From: Antedon mediterranea
Lineage: Eukaryota > Echinodermata > Crinoidea > Comatulida > Antedonidae
Direction: 5' to 3'
Length of the DNA stretch: 64,000 bases
NCBI RefSeq assembly: GCF_964355755.1
Contig: NC_092675.1
Location: 3,506,312 to 3,570,311 of the forward strand
This document shows positions 37,201-49,933 of the stretch, in pieces; the first letter of the stretch is position 1; the number at the start of each line of letters is the position of its first letter. The notes beneath the pieces were generated by a model. It saw nothing but the letters and a program-made list of their open reading frames with translations, did no database searches and was not told the origin of the DNA. Both the position numbers and the translations under genes were made by a program.

Positions 37201-40200
37201 TAGCTTGCTTATTACTATCTTGCTTATTACGAGTTTGCTTATTACTAGCTTGCTTATTACTACTAGCTTGCTTATTACTATCTTGCTTATTACTAGCTTG
37301 CTTATTACTACTAGCTTGCTTATTACTATCTTGCTTATTACTACTAGCTTGCTTATTACTACTAGCTTGCTTATTACGAGCTTGCTTATTACGAGCTTGC
37401 TTATTACTATCTTGCTTATTACTATCTTGCTTATTACTAGCTTGCTTATTACTAGTTTGCTTATTACTATCTTGCTTATTACTAGCTTGCTTATTAATTC
37501 TATCTTGCTTATTACTAGCTTGCTTATTACTAGCTTGCTTATTACTAGCTTGCTTATTACTAGCTTGCTTATTACTAGCTTGCTTATTACTATCTTGCTT
37601 ATTACGAGTTTGCTTATTACTGTCTTGCTTATTACTAGCTTGCTTATTACTAGCTTGCTTATTATTTCTATCTTGCTTATTACTATCTTGCTTATTACTA
37701 TCTTGCTTATTACTAGCTTGCTTATTACTAGCTTGCTTATTACTAGCTTGCTTATTATTTCTATCTTGCTTATTACTATCTTGCTTATTACTAGCTTGCT
37801 TATTACTAGCTTGCTTATTACTATCTTGCTTATTACTATCTTGCTTATTACGAGCTTGCTTATTACGAGTTTGCTTATTACTAGCTTGCTTATTACTAGC
37901 TTGCTTATTACTAGCTTGCTTATTATTTCTATGTTGCTTATTACTATCGTGCTTATTACTATCTTGCTTATTTCTAGCTTGCTTATTACTATCTTGCTTA
38001 TTTCTAGCTTGCTTATTACTATCTTGCTTATTACTATCTTGCTTATTTCTAGCTTGCTTATTACTAGCTTGCTTATTACTATCTTGCTTATTACGAGTTT
38101 GCTTATTTCTATCTTGCTTATTACTATCTTGCTTATTACTATCTTGCTTATTTCTAGCTTGCTTATTACTAGCTTGCTTATTACTATCTTGCTTATTACT
38201 ATCTTGCTTATTTCTAGCTTGCTTATTACTAGCTTGCTTATTACTATCTTGCTTATTACGAGTTTGCCTATTACTATCTTGCTTATTTTAGCTTGCTTAT
38301 TATTTCTATCTTGCTTATTACTATCTTGCTTATTTTTAGCTTGCTTATTACTATCTTGCGTATTACTATCTTGCTTATTACTAGCTTGCTTATTACTAGC
38401 TTGCTTATTACTAGCTTGCTTATTACTATCTTGCTTATTACTAGCTTGCTTATTACTAGCTTGCTTATTACTAGCTTGCTTATTACTAGCTTGCTTATTA
38501 CTAGCTTGCTTATTATTTCTATCTTGCTTATTATTTCTATCTTGCTTATTACTATCTTGCTTATTTCTAGCTTGCTTATTACTATCTTGCTTATTACTAG
38601 CTTGCTTATTACTAGCTTGCTTATTACTAGCTTGCTTATTACTATCTTGCTTATTACTATCTTGCTTATTACTATCTTGCTTATTACTATCTTGCTTATT
38701 ACTAGCTTGCTTATTACTATCTTGCTTATTACTATCTTGCTTATTACTATCTTGCTTATTACTATCTTGCTTATTACTATCTTGCTTATTACTATCTTGC
38801 TTATTACTATCTTTCTTATTTCTAGCTTGCTTAAAACTATCTTGCTTATAAATTCAGTAGCTTTTAATAATATTTCAAATGCTTAAACTGTTTTGTTTAT
38901 TATTTGCTTTCTTGATTCTACCTTGCTTATTACTTTCTTCATACCACTCCTTGTGTGTTACTTAATTTTTATATATTACAGTACTTTGGATTTATTTAAT
39001 TACCTCTGAGGACAGATACACCGGCGTGAATACAAAGCCAAGTAATGCTAAACACGTGACACCCTGTATGTAGAACAAAATAAAGCAGGATGATGCAAAC
39101 CATGCTATCCACAAAGATGTCATTTTATGTCTATTAAGCTCTGTCTACACTATCAAACTAGTTTGACAACAAAGAGTTTGATGTGCCAAAATATGTTAGT
39201 TATATGCCCAAATATGATAGTGATATGCCCAAATATGATAGTGATATGACATCATTACTTATTATTCATTTGATTATTCATTATCACTTATTCAGACTGG
39301 TTATTCAAAATGACAATACTGTAAATCTCAACTGTTGTTGTTGTGTCTGGTGAATGTGGAGATTTATTGTTTTCTTGAGACATGTGATTTGAGTTCTTTA
39401 TGCAGCATATGGTATTACGGTCAATCACAACTGCGATGATTACTAGCTGAAACATTATGGGAGCGGTATGCGTTCCAACTACCGGAGTAAATATGAAGCG
39501 CAGAGGTTTTGAGCATTCGCTATAAAACAACATATCTTTATTTTTATATTGATTTATTAAACTGGTAAAACTACTTTTAAATCTTATAAGACGATATAAA
39601 TACACTAACCGAAAATTCGTAAGAAATAACAGCGTATCCATTTGCTGCTGCTGTGCTGGCTAAACCGATAAAAGACGAACTGCCTATGTTACTTACATAA
39701 ATAGACATACCAACCTATCAGAGAGTATCACAAAATAAATAATTACACACACGTACAGCGTACAAAATACCAGTATGACATTATTAAATACTTTACTATT
39801 CATGATGTTTTGTCTACTTTATACTAACACTTACCAGCCACCAACTCATGTTTCTTCCTGCTAAGAAGTATCCAGAAGCACTTCCTTTTGCAGAACCTCG
39901 TGTTGACTGTGAAAATACACAAAGAACTTAAATTACTAGAAAGTGTGCATACCTCTGCCTCTAGTCTAGGTTATATACTGTATTTCAACTTAATATTGGT
40001 AAAAAGATCAATATTTTGGCACACATGGTGTCACATACGTATAATACTTGTAGTTTACAGACAAAAATCGAAAAGTCGACTGGTGGACTAAACATAGAAA
40101 AGAAATATTTCTTACAAAAACGCCGCTCGACTTTTTGACCGTTTTAATTATGGTTCTTTTTTTCATTTTTTTAATTGATATTCTATTTAATAATTTTAGA

Positions 40201-41513
40201 AATAATGATTTATTATTTTTCTATCAGTTGTAAACATTTTGTATAAGTTACGTATTAATATAGTATGGAATGAACAAAGTCCGTGACCTACTGTACAGAA
40301 CAAATATAATCCAAAAAAACTAAGCTTTAATACTGTACATTTTCGTAGTGACCCCCAATGTTCCAGTAAACAAATTTTTCTAAATCTAATACTCACTAAT
40401 CAAACAATTCTGGTAAAAAAAGTCCTCTAGAAAAGGTGGATGTGGCAATAGAAGTATGTACTACCAGCTGTTTATATATTTTTTTAAAATATAGGTAGGA
40501 AGGTCACTAATCGAAATTATTGAGAATCTCTTTCGGGGAGAGCATGTCCAAATGTTTTTTTTTTTTGCATACAAATTATAATTTTTGGAGAATTTAACAG
40601 TCAAACCTAAAAGGGTGATAGGCGGCTAATAAATGAAGATATTTCGTTTTGTTCGGACCAACCCTTAAACTTCCGTGCAGAAAACATTCTTTAAATGATG
40701 TTACTATAACATGGCGGTACACCTATATGGTGCGGATGCATTTATTCTAATGAATGGATTCAGGTGTAGGTCTATTTTATTAAACTAGGATAAAAGCATA
40801 GAAAATCACTGAAGTGTATATCAAATCTAATCAACTGGCTTTTTTTAATTGAAAGAGCGACGGCGTTTTACGACCTATGCAGGTCGTTTCATCAATTAAC
40901 AAGTCCACCTGATTAGATTTATCATACCACCGTATGTTAGTTACTACTGCATCATAATATTCATAATCGTAAATCACCTCAGAAATTGTTTACGAACCAA
41001 TTTTGCATTTTTATTACATATTTAAATTTGTTTATCCATAAAAAAAAAATCAGTTTTATCTTTTGTATTACTATGTTTGAGGGGACCCATCATGATTTAA
41101 ATCCTCTTTGAGAATTTAGAAATATATCCCTTTAAATGCAAATGCGTTTCGCGTTTGTCTGTGCTTGTTACTGATATAATGGTATCGAAATAAATCAAAT
41201 CAAATTAAACTTTAAAACATTCTTCAACAAAGCATGAAAGACATACAACAAAATCAGTATAAACTCAAAATACATTTTTTTAAATGTCACAAACCATGTT
41301 TAAAACAATATTTCCGGACCATCCTCATTTTTCAATGTTCGACTGATAAGTTAATTGATTATGTTTAATACACAATGTATATAACATTTTTAAACAAAAA
41401 AAATAACACAATTTAAATACGACACATAAACAACTTACCCATATTCCAATGCCAAAAACAATACAGAAATGTATAACTATAATAGCGATATCTATAGGAT
41501 GTAGGTAACTCAT
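31216..41513 (-). CDS. Sodium/solute cotransporter, SLC5 (SGLT-like)
   Basis: Plasma-membrane Na+-coupled symporter of the SSS/SLC5 family. 14 minus-strand exons: 41513-41439, 39906-39835, 39714-39610, 39063-39004, 36924-36820, 36608-36422, 36121-35910, 34980-34845, 34020-33913, 33376-33226, 32933-32765, 32645-32430, 31773-31578, 31421-31216. They join to 1998 nt, 665 aa, almost the length of human SGLT1 (664 aa). Hallmarks: [20 protein letters not shown] (TM1), [14 protein letters not shown], the SSS signature [43 protein letters not shown] (Na+ site), [13 protein letters not shown] and a C-terminal TM helix after a charged loop. Compared with human SGLT1, Glu102, Lys321 and Gln457 equivalents are kept, but the His83 position is Ser and Tyr290-Trp291 are Phe-Phe, so the substrate may not be glucose. 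Exon 4 (60 nt) was placed by alignment. Introns are heavily loaded with repeats. Confidence 0.93.
34085..34200. repeat. GTCATC-rich low-complexity tract
   Basis: Imperfect GTCATCGTC/ATTGTC and ATCACCATC repeats in a transporter intron. The short plus-strand frame over it is an artefact of the repeat. Confidence 0.6.
35082..35440 (+). mobile_element. 5S rRNA-derived SINE
   Basis: The first 120 bp (about 35082-35201) match animal 5S rRNA: TACCACGTTGAAACACCGG, TCTCGTCAGATCACCGAAGT, TAAGCAACGTTGGGCCTGG, TTGGATGGGAGACCATCTGG. The internal RNA polymerase III box A (GAAGTTAAGCAACG) and box C (TTGGATGGGAGACC) are recognisable. Instead of the usual terminator, a 220-bp unrelated body follows and ends in an A-rich tail of AATAAAATAAAAATAAAA type. 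This head-body-tail layout is that of 5S-derived SINEs (SINE3-type), not a 5S gene. It lies antisense in a transporter intron. Confidence 0.85.
37160..38857. repeat. 15-bp minisatellite, about 110 copies
   Basis: Tandem units of GCTTATTACTAGCTT or GCTTATTACTATCTT with some CGAG, TTTCTA and 18-bp variants. A lone seed-like copy lies at about 37038-37060, and degraded units follow to about 38940. Because 15 is a multiple of three and no unit frame has a stop, long Leu/Ile/Cys-rich frames run through it; these are artefacts. It lies in a transporter intron. Confidence 0.95.
39137..39253. mobile_element. MITE (AGCTCTGTC family), copy D, right end lost
   Basis: The left end AGCTCTGTCTACACTATC follows TTA. 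The interior has two copies of ATATGCCCAAATATGATAGTG and ends at ATATGACATCAT without the right inverted repeat. Confidence 0.7.
39390..39535 (+). mobile_element. SINE relic
   Basis: GCGATGATTACTAGCTGAAAC, then GAGCGGTATGCGTTCCAAC, AGCGCAGAGG and TTCGCTATAAAAC follow the same order as the SINE at 10714-10945 (GCTGATTACTAGCTG, GCGCTTAGAGG, GAGCTATATAAA). It lacks a clear tail. Confidence 0.5.
40815..40925. repeat. Imperfect palindromic element
   Basis: AAATCTAATCAACTGG on the left pairs with CCACCTGATTAGATTT on the right, with AATTGA/TCAATT and a central ACGACCT ATGC AGGTCGT hairpin. It is probably a tiny MITE. It lies in the first intron of the transporter. Confidence 0.55.
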
Positions 41514-42104
41514 GATTAAACTGTTAATAAACCAGTGTTGTTATCCACGTTGAATACTGTAAATTAAATTTCAAGAGTGTTGTGGCATGTCGTTTCTTTA
41601 GTCTACTCTCACTACATTGTTTATTATAAGGCACGGGATTGGCTAAAGCTAAAAACAGCATTTGTATAGGTATAGGTCATTTTAAGAATATAGCGCATGC
41701 GCTGAGGTTATTCATTTAAACAGAAATGCCACTAAAGAGTCCGGATATTATGTCAACATCTGTATAACTGTATTGTACAAGTAGCTTAAAGGTTGGTTCC
41801 CATTAGAATGCAAAGCAAGAATAAACAAAGTATTTTCAAAAAGTGACACAATTGGGGTAATGGGTTAGGCCTAATAGGCCTAAACAGGTTTTTTTCCTGA
41901 ATGTTTTCATCTATCTACGTGATGCAATAATGTGAAGAAATTGAAATTTAATTGAAAGGGGGTGGGGAATTTGGGGTATCTTTGATTGATTTTCTGGTTA
42001 TTTTTTTTTGGGGTATTTTGTACTTTTTTAAAACATTTTACATGATTTTATCATAGGCCTATTTCTGCAGTGCAAAACTTTAGTGGTAATAAAACCTTTG
42101 ACTT

Positions 42105-43118
<1,014 letters not shown>

Positions 43119-43484
43119 ATGGCTTTATATTACGGATCTGTACGGAATTATGTAAGAATATAAGGTAAGACTCTTTCTTGATGATAATTGTATTTAACTA
43201 TTGTGGAGTAGCTTTGCGCCAGGGATTTGAATAATTGGTCATATTTTCCCCACTCTGACGTAATTTTGTACTCTATACTAATAACGATAATAACCGTAAA
43301 CGAAATGTGGTTATGTGATTACTGAATTTGGTCTTTAAAGATGTATGAAGTAAATGCATTGAGCATCTTTTAAAGCTAGATAGCTGTTTTGACTGCTCAG
43401 TAAAATTCATTTCTATTACGGATAAGCAGTGCGGAAAAGTGTTGGATTAATAGGATTCAGTTAGGAATAAGAAATGTTATAAAG

Positions 43485-46400
43485 ATGCTCATCTTTCAAC
43501 ACATTAAGTTCTTGATTCTTTTAGTGTTATCCAGATGTTACACAGCTAAGGCCTTTTCTGGTTCTGGTTGTAAGTACTCCGGTTTTTTTGTAGTTACAAG
43601 TTATGATTAAATCATCGTTTTGCTTTGAAATTAATCATTGTCGATCGATTTAAAACAGACATATTAATGTATTTGAAATAAAACGCAATGATGTTAAAAA
43701 TATTAAGTAAACCCTGAAACGTGATATAGCTTGTTAATTGTAATCATTAACATTTAACAAATATGATTAATTATTTTCAACACTATGATCAAAACTGTGA
43801 CACCTTTTGTTTTTGTCACAAAGAAGTGTCATTTAATAATATAACTAATTAATTACAATAAAAATCGATATAAAAATAATAATTAGCAGTGATCAATGTG
43901 GTTTAGTGTTCTTTTTACAGTAGGCCCACCGGCACCAGACGGAGGCCCACCGGCACCAGGCGGAGGCCCACCGGCACCAGTCCTACCGACACGATCTCAG
44001 CCGCCACGAGGAAAGAAATATGTAGTAGTAGAAGTTGTAGTGGTATTGGTACCAATACCGTCGACTGAATGCCTTGTAAATGCAAAAGGAAAATCATCAT
44101 ACTTTGGTGATACGACGAGGATAATCACATTGGAATGTTATAAATGGAATAATGACACAGTTGCACAGGTTCTTCGCAGTTATGAAGGCAAGGAAGAACC
44201 AACAAAAGTGTAAGTCTAAGCAAACTTAATAAATAAATGCTTTTTGCAACTTTCTTTCACATTGAAAAATCATGTCTCTCTTATGTGCTTTCATTTTTAA
44301 TGCAATTATGTAACAAACCAACTTAATTTTCGTAAAATCTACCACCCTCATATAAAACGCCTGACGTGTATAACCTAAAAAAACATCACTCCAGATGTAA
44401 ACCGCCAAGATCTGAACACCCTCATGTAAAACGCCTGACGTGTATACCCTTAAAAAAAACATCACTCCAGATGTAAACCGGCAAAATCTTAACACCCTCA
44501 TGTAAAACGCCTGACGTGAATAACCTAAAAAAAAACATCACTCCATAAATCATGTCGCCTAGTTAGTAAATTGTTGAACCGGCTTTTTAAGTCTGTTTTC
44601 CATTTGCGAATATATTTGCACGAAGCGAAAATTCCTAAGTTCTGATTGTATTTTTTCACTTAGATGGAAATATTAATATGCGCATTCGTCAAATTTCGAT
44701 TCGCCCAAATAAATTCGCCTAGTGGAAAACCAGCTTTAGTATGATATGAAACACTGTGACTGTGCAAAGCTGCATAACTGGCAGACTATATAAATCGTTA
44801 ATCCTTAATATAACAAATATGTAAATGTATATAAATTATTTATTGTGCTATTATTTTACCTTTAAAGGACTTTAGAGATTAGGCAAATGGAGACATTGCC
44901 CAACAATGCATTTGCTGGTTTTTCCGCATTCTACAGCCTGTAAGTGTTCTTTTCTCGCAAAAATTTGATTCTTGTGACAAAGTTTAGTATGTACACTTTG
45001 TAATAATCGTCACACTTAATACTTCTCAAACTTTGTGACAGAACTTTCTAAACTTCAAAAACGGAAAGACCGAGATTAATTACTTGATTTTAGATGACCA
45101 TTTTCTAGTTAACTTTTATCAGCCAAAGGACCTATGCCACTTACTGGCTAAAACCGTTCATTTTGAAATGCATTGCATTAAAGTAAATATTCAAATTATT
45201 TTATTGTGCTTGTTTTTATACTCTAAAGGTCGTTGGAAAATAACCAAATTAGTACATTGTCATCTAATGCATTTGCTGGTTTGACAAGATTATACGAACT
45301 GCAAGTCTTATTTTTGTTAAAATGTTATTATTATGTATATATGAAATTTAGTAAAAAATAAATACTACTTAAATTTTGTAGTTGCTGTTATCTATGAATG
45401 ATCATAACTTATCATGATATTTCTTTATTGTTTTAGTTCAATTTAATCGTTTTACCTATTTAACTATTTTTAAAAGATAGCTTTATAACGTTCTTTAAAC
45501 AATCAAGGCTAATATTAGTCTTAGTCTTACTGATATATATTTCAAGACCTCGTAAATGTAAAACATCTTTTACTATTTTTACTCAATATACATAAAAATA
45601 ATGTTCAATCACAATATATTGGGCTTTTTTCTTTTAAAGGAATTTGAACAATAACCAAATTAGTACATTATCAGCCAATGTATTTGCCGGTTTGACAATA
45701 TTACAAAGACTGTGAGTGTATGGTTTTAATGAATACTACTAATTACTAATACTAATTTAATACTAATTAAATGTTTGGTATTTCTGATTATAAGTACCTG
45801 AATTATAATTAATTAATTATATGCCATTTAAGAAATGTGGCCTGGGATTCGGATCAGTTGAAACTCAACACACGATTTCTAATAATATTTTTTTGAAAAT
45901 ATAATATTGTTTTTAAAATAGTTATAAATGAAATGTAATTGATTGGATTATTTTCTTGTATCAGATATTTACAGAACAACAATATAACTACTATAGAACA
46001 TGGAGCATTTTCTTATTTTGCTTCTTCTCTTTTAACTCTGTAAGTATAATTGTAGTAGTGATAGTAGCAAAGAACTTATAACACAAGAATCTCCTGTTCT
46101 TCAATTTGCATTCAAAACACAGTATCGGAAGTACAGGGTTAAAAGGTCAAACTGGGCGACGCCATTTTACAGAATGGAGCAGCGCCCTCTCCAAACTAGG
46201 AAGTCAAAACTATTAATTCTTATAGAGAAGGCTCAGTCAATTACTCTCCACCCCCCCCCCCATCCCCCTATAGTATTAGCAGATACCCTCTATGATTTTG
46301 GCTTTCTAATTTGATGCGGTCGCGCTACTCCATGGCTCACAATGGCGCCACCCATTAGCTCTATTCTATCCTACAATGCCTTTCGAAATTGTTACAAGCT

Positions 46401-49000
46401 TTGGACGAACAGGAGATTCTTGTGTTATAAGTTCTTTGATAGTATAGTTGATTCTGTAATTATAGCCTAAATTTACACTGGATTAGTTTTACGCCAAATA
46501 TTATAGACTTTTGACAAAGGTTTAGATCGGTGGTTGAGTTATCAAACTTTGTGTTCATATGTTAGCCTATGTGCATGTTGTGTTTTGGCGGTTTTGGCGC
46601 CGAATATGTTGAAAAACCACCTATGATTCACAAAATACCGAATTCAAATCTAGTTTAATAATTATTTTACAGAACCATAATATGCCGGCGATATAATATT
46701 TATTATTATTAAGTTAAGTTCACTTAGATTGACGTATATAATTGAAATAGACCGAATAAATAATGAAATTAAATTAAATGTATTGTGTTTTGCAGAGACA
46801 TACGAGGTAATAATTTACAAGTTTACAGAGAAAGAACATTTGAGGAATTGAAAAACATAAAACAATTGTAAGCAATATTATATTCAAACGTCATTATTCA
46901 CTTTTACAATACAAATTATACAGTAGTAGAATTCATTCATGTTTTTTAACCCGACAATCAACATGCTTTCGAAACGGCGACAAACATGACAATAATGCAG
47001 AAATGTTTGTTAAAAATTTGATAATACATTTTTCAGAACCAATAACTGCTCAGCATCTATCATTTGTCTCCCGTTTCATTCTCAAAATCATTTAACTATT
47101 TGTGATTTGCCTTTGCCAAGTAAAACAGACCTACACTATAGTTTCTTTATAATATCATTTTAGTTTATAGCCTCTCTACTCGAACACAAATAAGAACACA
47201 AATAAGATAGTTTAACAAGAAAATTTTAATCATGTATTTTACCGCCATTTTTCATTTCTACATTTTAATTAACATCGTATCTAAAATTTTAAATGAGAAA
47301 ATGTATGGTTAATACTGAATTCTGGCATCTTATTATGTAAATATACCGGTATTTTAACTATTCTAAACACTTACCTTTAATTGTCACAAATGTACTTATA
47401 TGTATATAATATATTCATCAATGAGAATTTAAATAAACGTGAGAAGAACTCACACAAGACAAAAAAAAATAATATCATTTTATCTTTATCTCAGGCTCGG
47501 TGATTTTCAGAAAGTTTTTAATTGGATAGTTACGAACAAGTGGTCTTTTTTTTAAATAGTTCTGTGGGTGTACTCTAGTCAGGTTATTAATTGTTGTTTC
47601 GACAGTCCCATACCGAAGACCTCGAAACAACACTTTTCGGATACTTTAGTGGATGGGCTTCTTTTCGAAATTAATGCTGACAATTTTATTAATTGCTACT
47701 CAAATTTGATTTTGATTCCCACCCAATTTTACATTTTGCAGACAAGACAATGCGATCAAAACACCATTTAAAAAAAAATAAACTGTAAAAATAATGTATG
47801 ATATAAACACGATCATACATTATTAGCTTGCATCTCAATAAGAAAAAACCCATCTATCTTGAAAAGAAGCCCAGGGAGTTTGATTTCCAGCTTCTTTTTT
47901 AGAATACTTTTGCAAACCAAAGAGGGTGGGGGATGCTTTTTATAGATGGGTTTCTTTTCGAGGGTTTACGGTACGGTAAGTTGGCTACCAATACTAATTC
48001 TTTTTTTTTTAAATAAATCCCTGGCAGGTATTCGGATATCTTTCGTCTCTGCTGTCTTGTAGGAGAAATTGAAGTCTGCGAGCCCACTGATGCTTTTTCT
48101 TCCTGTGATGATTTACTAAGAAGAGAGATTCTACGGATATTGATGATGATCATTGCAATTTCGTCTGTCATTGGCAATGTATTTGTTATCATATCGCGAA
48201 TAGTTAAAAAAGAGAGTACGGTCGATTCTATTCTTCTCACAAACCTTGCTGTGTCTGATCTGCTGATGGCAGTGTACTTGCTCATCATCGCAGGCGCCGA
48301 CTTACACTACAGAGGAAGATACGCGAAAGTTGCAAAAGATTGGAAGAATAGTTTTCTATGTAGTTTTGCCGGTGCAATTTCTACTCTCTCTGGTGAATGT
48401 TCTGTGTTTTCATTAATGGTTATGAGCGTTGATCGTGCTGTAAACATTGTAAGTCCATTCAGCACCAAGCGTCTCAAGCGTACGAAATGCAGAATTATCA
48501 TCGGCATTGCTTGGCTGGTTTGGGGTGCGCTCAGTTTTCTCCCACTGGTTTCAAACAACATCGGCATATCGTATTTTGGTGAGAACTATTACGGTAAACA
48601 GAGCGTATGTCTTGCGTTACCACTAACACGAAGTCGCCTACCAGGTTGGGAGTATGCCACTGCCATATTTATTGCATTTAATGGACTAGGCTTTTTTGTC
48701 ATCGCTGCGAGTTACCTAACAATTTTTCTCTCTGTTAAGAGATCAGCAGCCACTGTCAATCGAATACAGAAACGAGAAGAAGAAATTAAAATGGCAATGA
48801 AACTAGCTTTCATAGTTTTTACTGATTTCTGCTGTTGGTGTCCTGTTATTGTGATGGCCATTTGTTCAGAAATGCAGTGGTTACGAATTCCCGATGAAAT
48901 ATATGTTTGGGCAGCAACGTTTATCATTCCCATTAACTCGTCAGTGAATCCATATCTTTTCACAATTGTAAATATGTGTACAAGTAAGCGTCAACGCTAA
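43485..49000 (+). CDS. Leucine-rich-repeat GPCR (GRL101/RXFP-like)
   Basis: Rhodopsin-family seven-TM receptor with an LRR ectodomain. Eight exons: 43485-43569, 43921-44209, 44868-44939, 45229-45300, 45640-45711, 45965-46039, 46796-46867, 48028-49000; 1710 nt, 569 aa. Exon 1 encodes a signal peptide (MLIFQHIKFLILLVLSRCY). Exon 2 is Pro/Gly-rich, then a Cys-containing LRR cap. Five exons of 72-75 nt each encode one LRR (for example LNNNQISTLSANVFAGL). The last exon holds the hinge (YSDIFRLCCLV, FSSCDDLL) and all seven TM helices, with SDLLMAVYLLIIAGADLHYRG (TM2), CSFAGAISTLSGECSVF (TM3), DRA in place of DRY, and NPYLF in TM7. It stops 10 residues after NPYLF, so the cytoplasmic tail is minimal. 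No LDL-A modules precede the LRRs, unlike RXFP1/2 and GRL101. Exon 4 ends in a GC donor. The ligand is unknown. Confidence 0.87.
44340..44545. repeat. About 73-bp tandem repeat, three copies
   Basis: Three imperfect units with ACCCTCATGTAAAACGCCTG, ACGTGTATAACC and ACATCACTCCAGATGTAAACC. It lies in an intron of the LRR receptor gene. Confidence 0.85.
46068..46438. mobile_element. MITE with perfect 32-bp terminal inverted repeats
   Basis: CAAAGAACTTATAACACAAG plus AATCTCCTGTTC (46068-46099) is exactly the reverse complement of 46407-46438. The interior has no frame. The flanks (GATAGTAG and ATAGTATA) are similar but not an exact duplication, so the superfamily is open; hAT is possible. It lies in an LRR receptor intron. 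Confidence 0.8.
47163..47468 (+). mobile_element. 5'-truncated retroposed copy with poly(A) and 14-bp target duplication
   Basis: A 306-bp sequence ending AATAAACGTGAGAAGAACTC, ACACAAGAC and nine A, flanked by ATAATATCATTTTA on both sides (47149-47162, 47469-47482). AATAAA lies about 20 nt before the A-tail, as in a polyadenylated transcript. A longer, opposite-strand copy is at 59678-60197, about 99% identical over the shared part. It lies in the last LRR receptor intron. Confidence 0.85.
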
Positions 49001-49933
49001 GTTACTCCTGAGGTGGCCACTTTTACAGTTACAGTTTTAAACTTACACTTTATTTATTGGTAATTAGATGATGTTTTGCTTTTGATATATTCTATATAAT
49101 TACTTCTAGTTATAATCTCTGTTAAATGTATTACTGTATATATCATGTCATATAAGAATCGAAATTGACTGAATGAGACGATGTTCCATAATGATGAAGG
49201 TTGCCGTTTTTAGTCTACAGCTCACTATTCCGGAATATATCATAGTCTTGTGTACGCCTATTCATTACGTTTTGTTTTGGTTTTTAACAAAATAATTTGA
49301 ATGAAATGGATAAAAATGAAGTTATTAGGACGCCCTCATCAGTAACATGAAACAGATACGGCAAGTAGGCCTATGAATTGATAATACTCATTCCGGAGTT
49401 CTTGCGTTGTGACTAAACTTATAAACTCCGATGTTAGTGCAATTGAAACAGTACTATTCAAATAGGCCTAGTGTTTATACAAAAAAAGTATTCTGCCAAA
49501 ATAGATGTCTCTTTTGCCTTTTGTGTATAAGTTAAGTTCAGTAGGCCTATGTCTTTTCCTGTGCTGGCGATATTTTCTAAGCTAGGTTAAGATTTTCTCT
49601 ATTTAATGTCATTTTTTACCATTGTGTAAAACTACACAATGGTCGTTTCAAATTCTGATTTTATTAATATATATATATAGAATGCAGCATCATGCCAACT
49701 TATTATTTCCTGTCCTATCCTATAGACATTGATTCTCCATAAACTGTGTAAATAACAAAATGGTGAATAACTCAAAATGGTTCATTTTCGATAAAATCTC
49801 TAATTCACACGATGAAAAATAGATTCGATAACAACATGGTTGTCATGCGCATGACTCTAGAGAAGAGTATTTGATCACACAAAACACTACAGACTTATGT
49901 ATTATTTTTTATTTTTAACAACCCTGATATAGA
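49001..49933. other. Spacer between the LRR receptor and the retrotransposon
   Basis: AT-rich, probably the receptor 3' UTR. It holds a 40-bp block (49627-49666) repeated at 57848-57887. No gene seen. Confidence 0.6.

Noticed and set aside
37125-38886. Long Leu/Ile/Cys-rich open frames (up to 563 aa)
   Set aside because: They are translations of the 15-bp minisatellite, whose length keeps frames open; there is no splice or start context.
39064-39125. 5' extension of transporter exon 4
   Set aside because: The frame stays open for about 20 codons, but alignment to SGLT proteins is gap-free only with the 60-nt exon starting at the ACATACAG acceptor.
47033-47163. Extra LRR-cap exon after 46867
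   Set aside because: A frame (TNNCSASIICLPF) is open after an AG at 47036, but it runs into a stop without a donor, while 46867 joins directly and in phase to the hinge at 48028.
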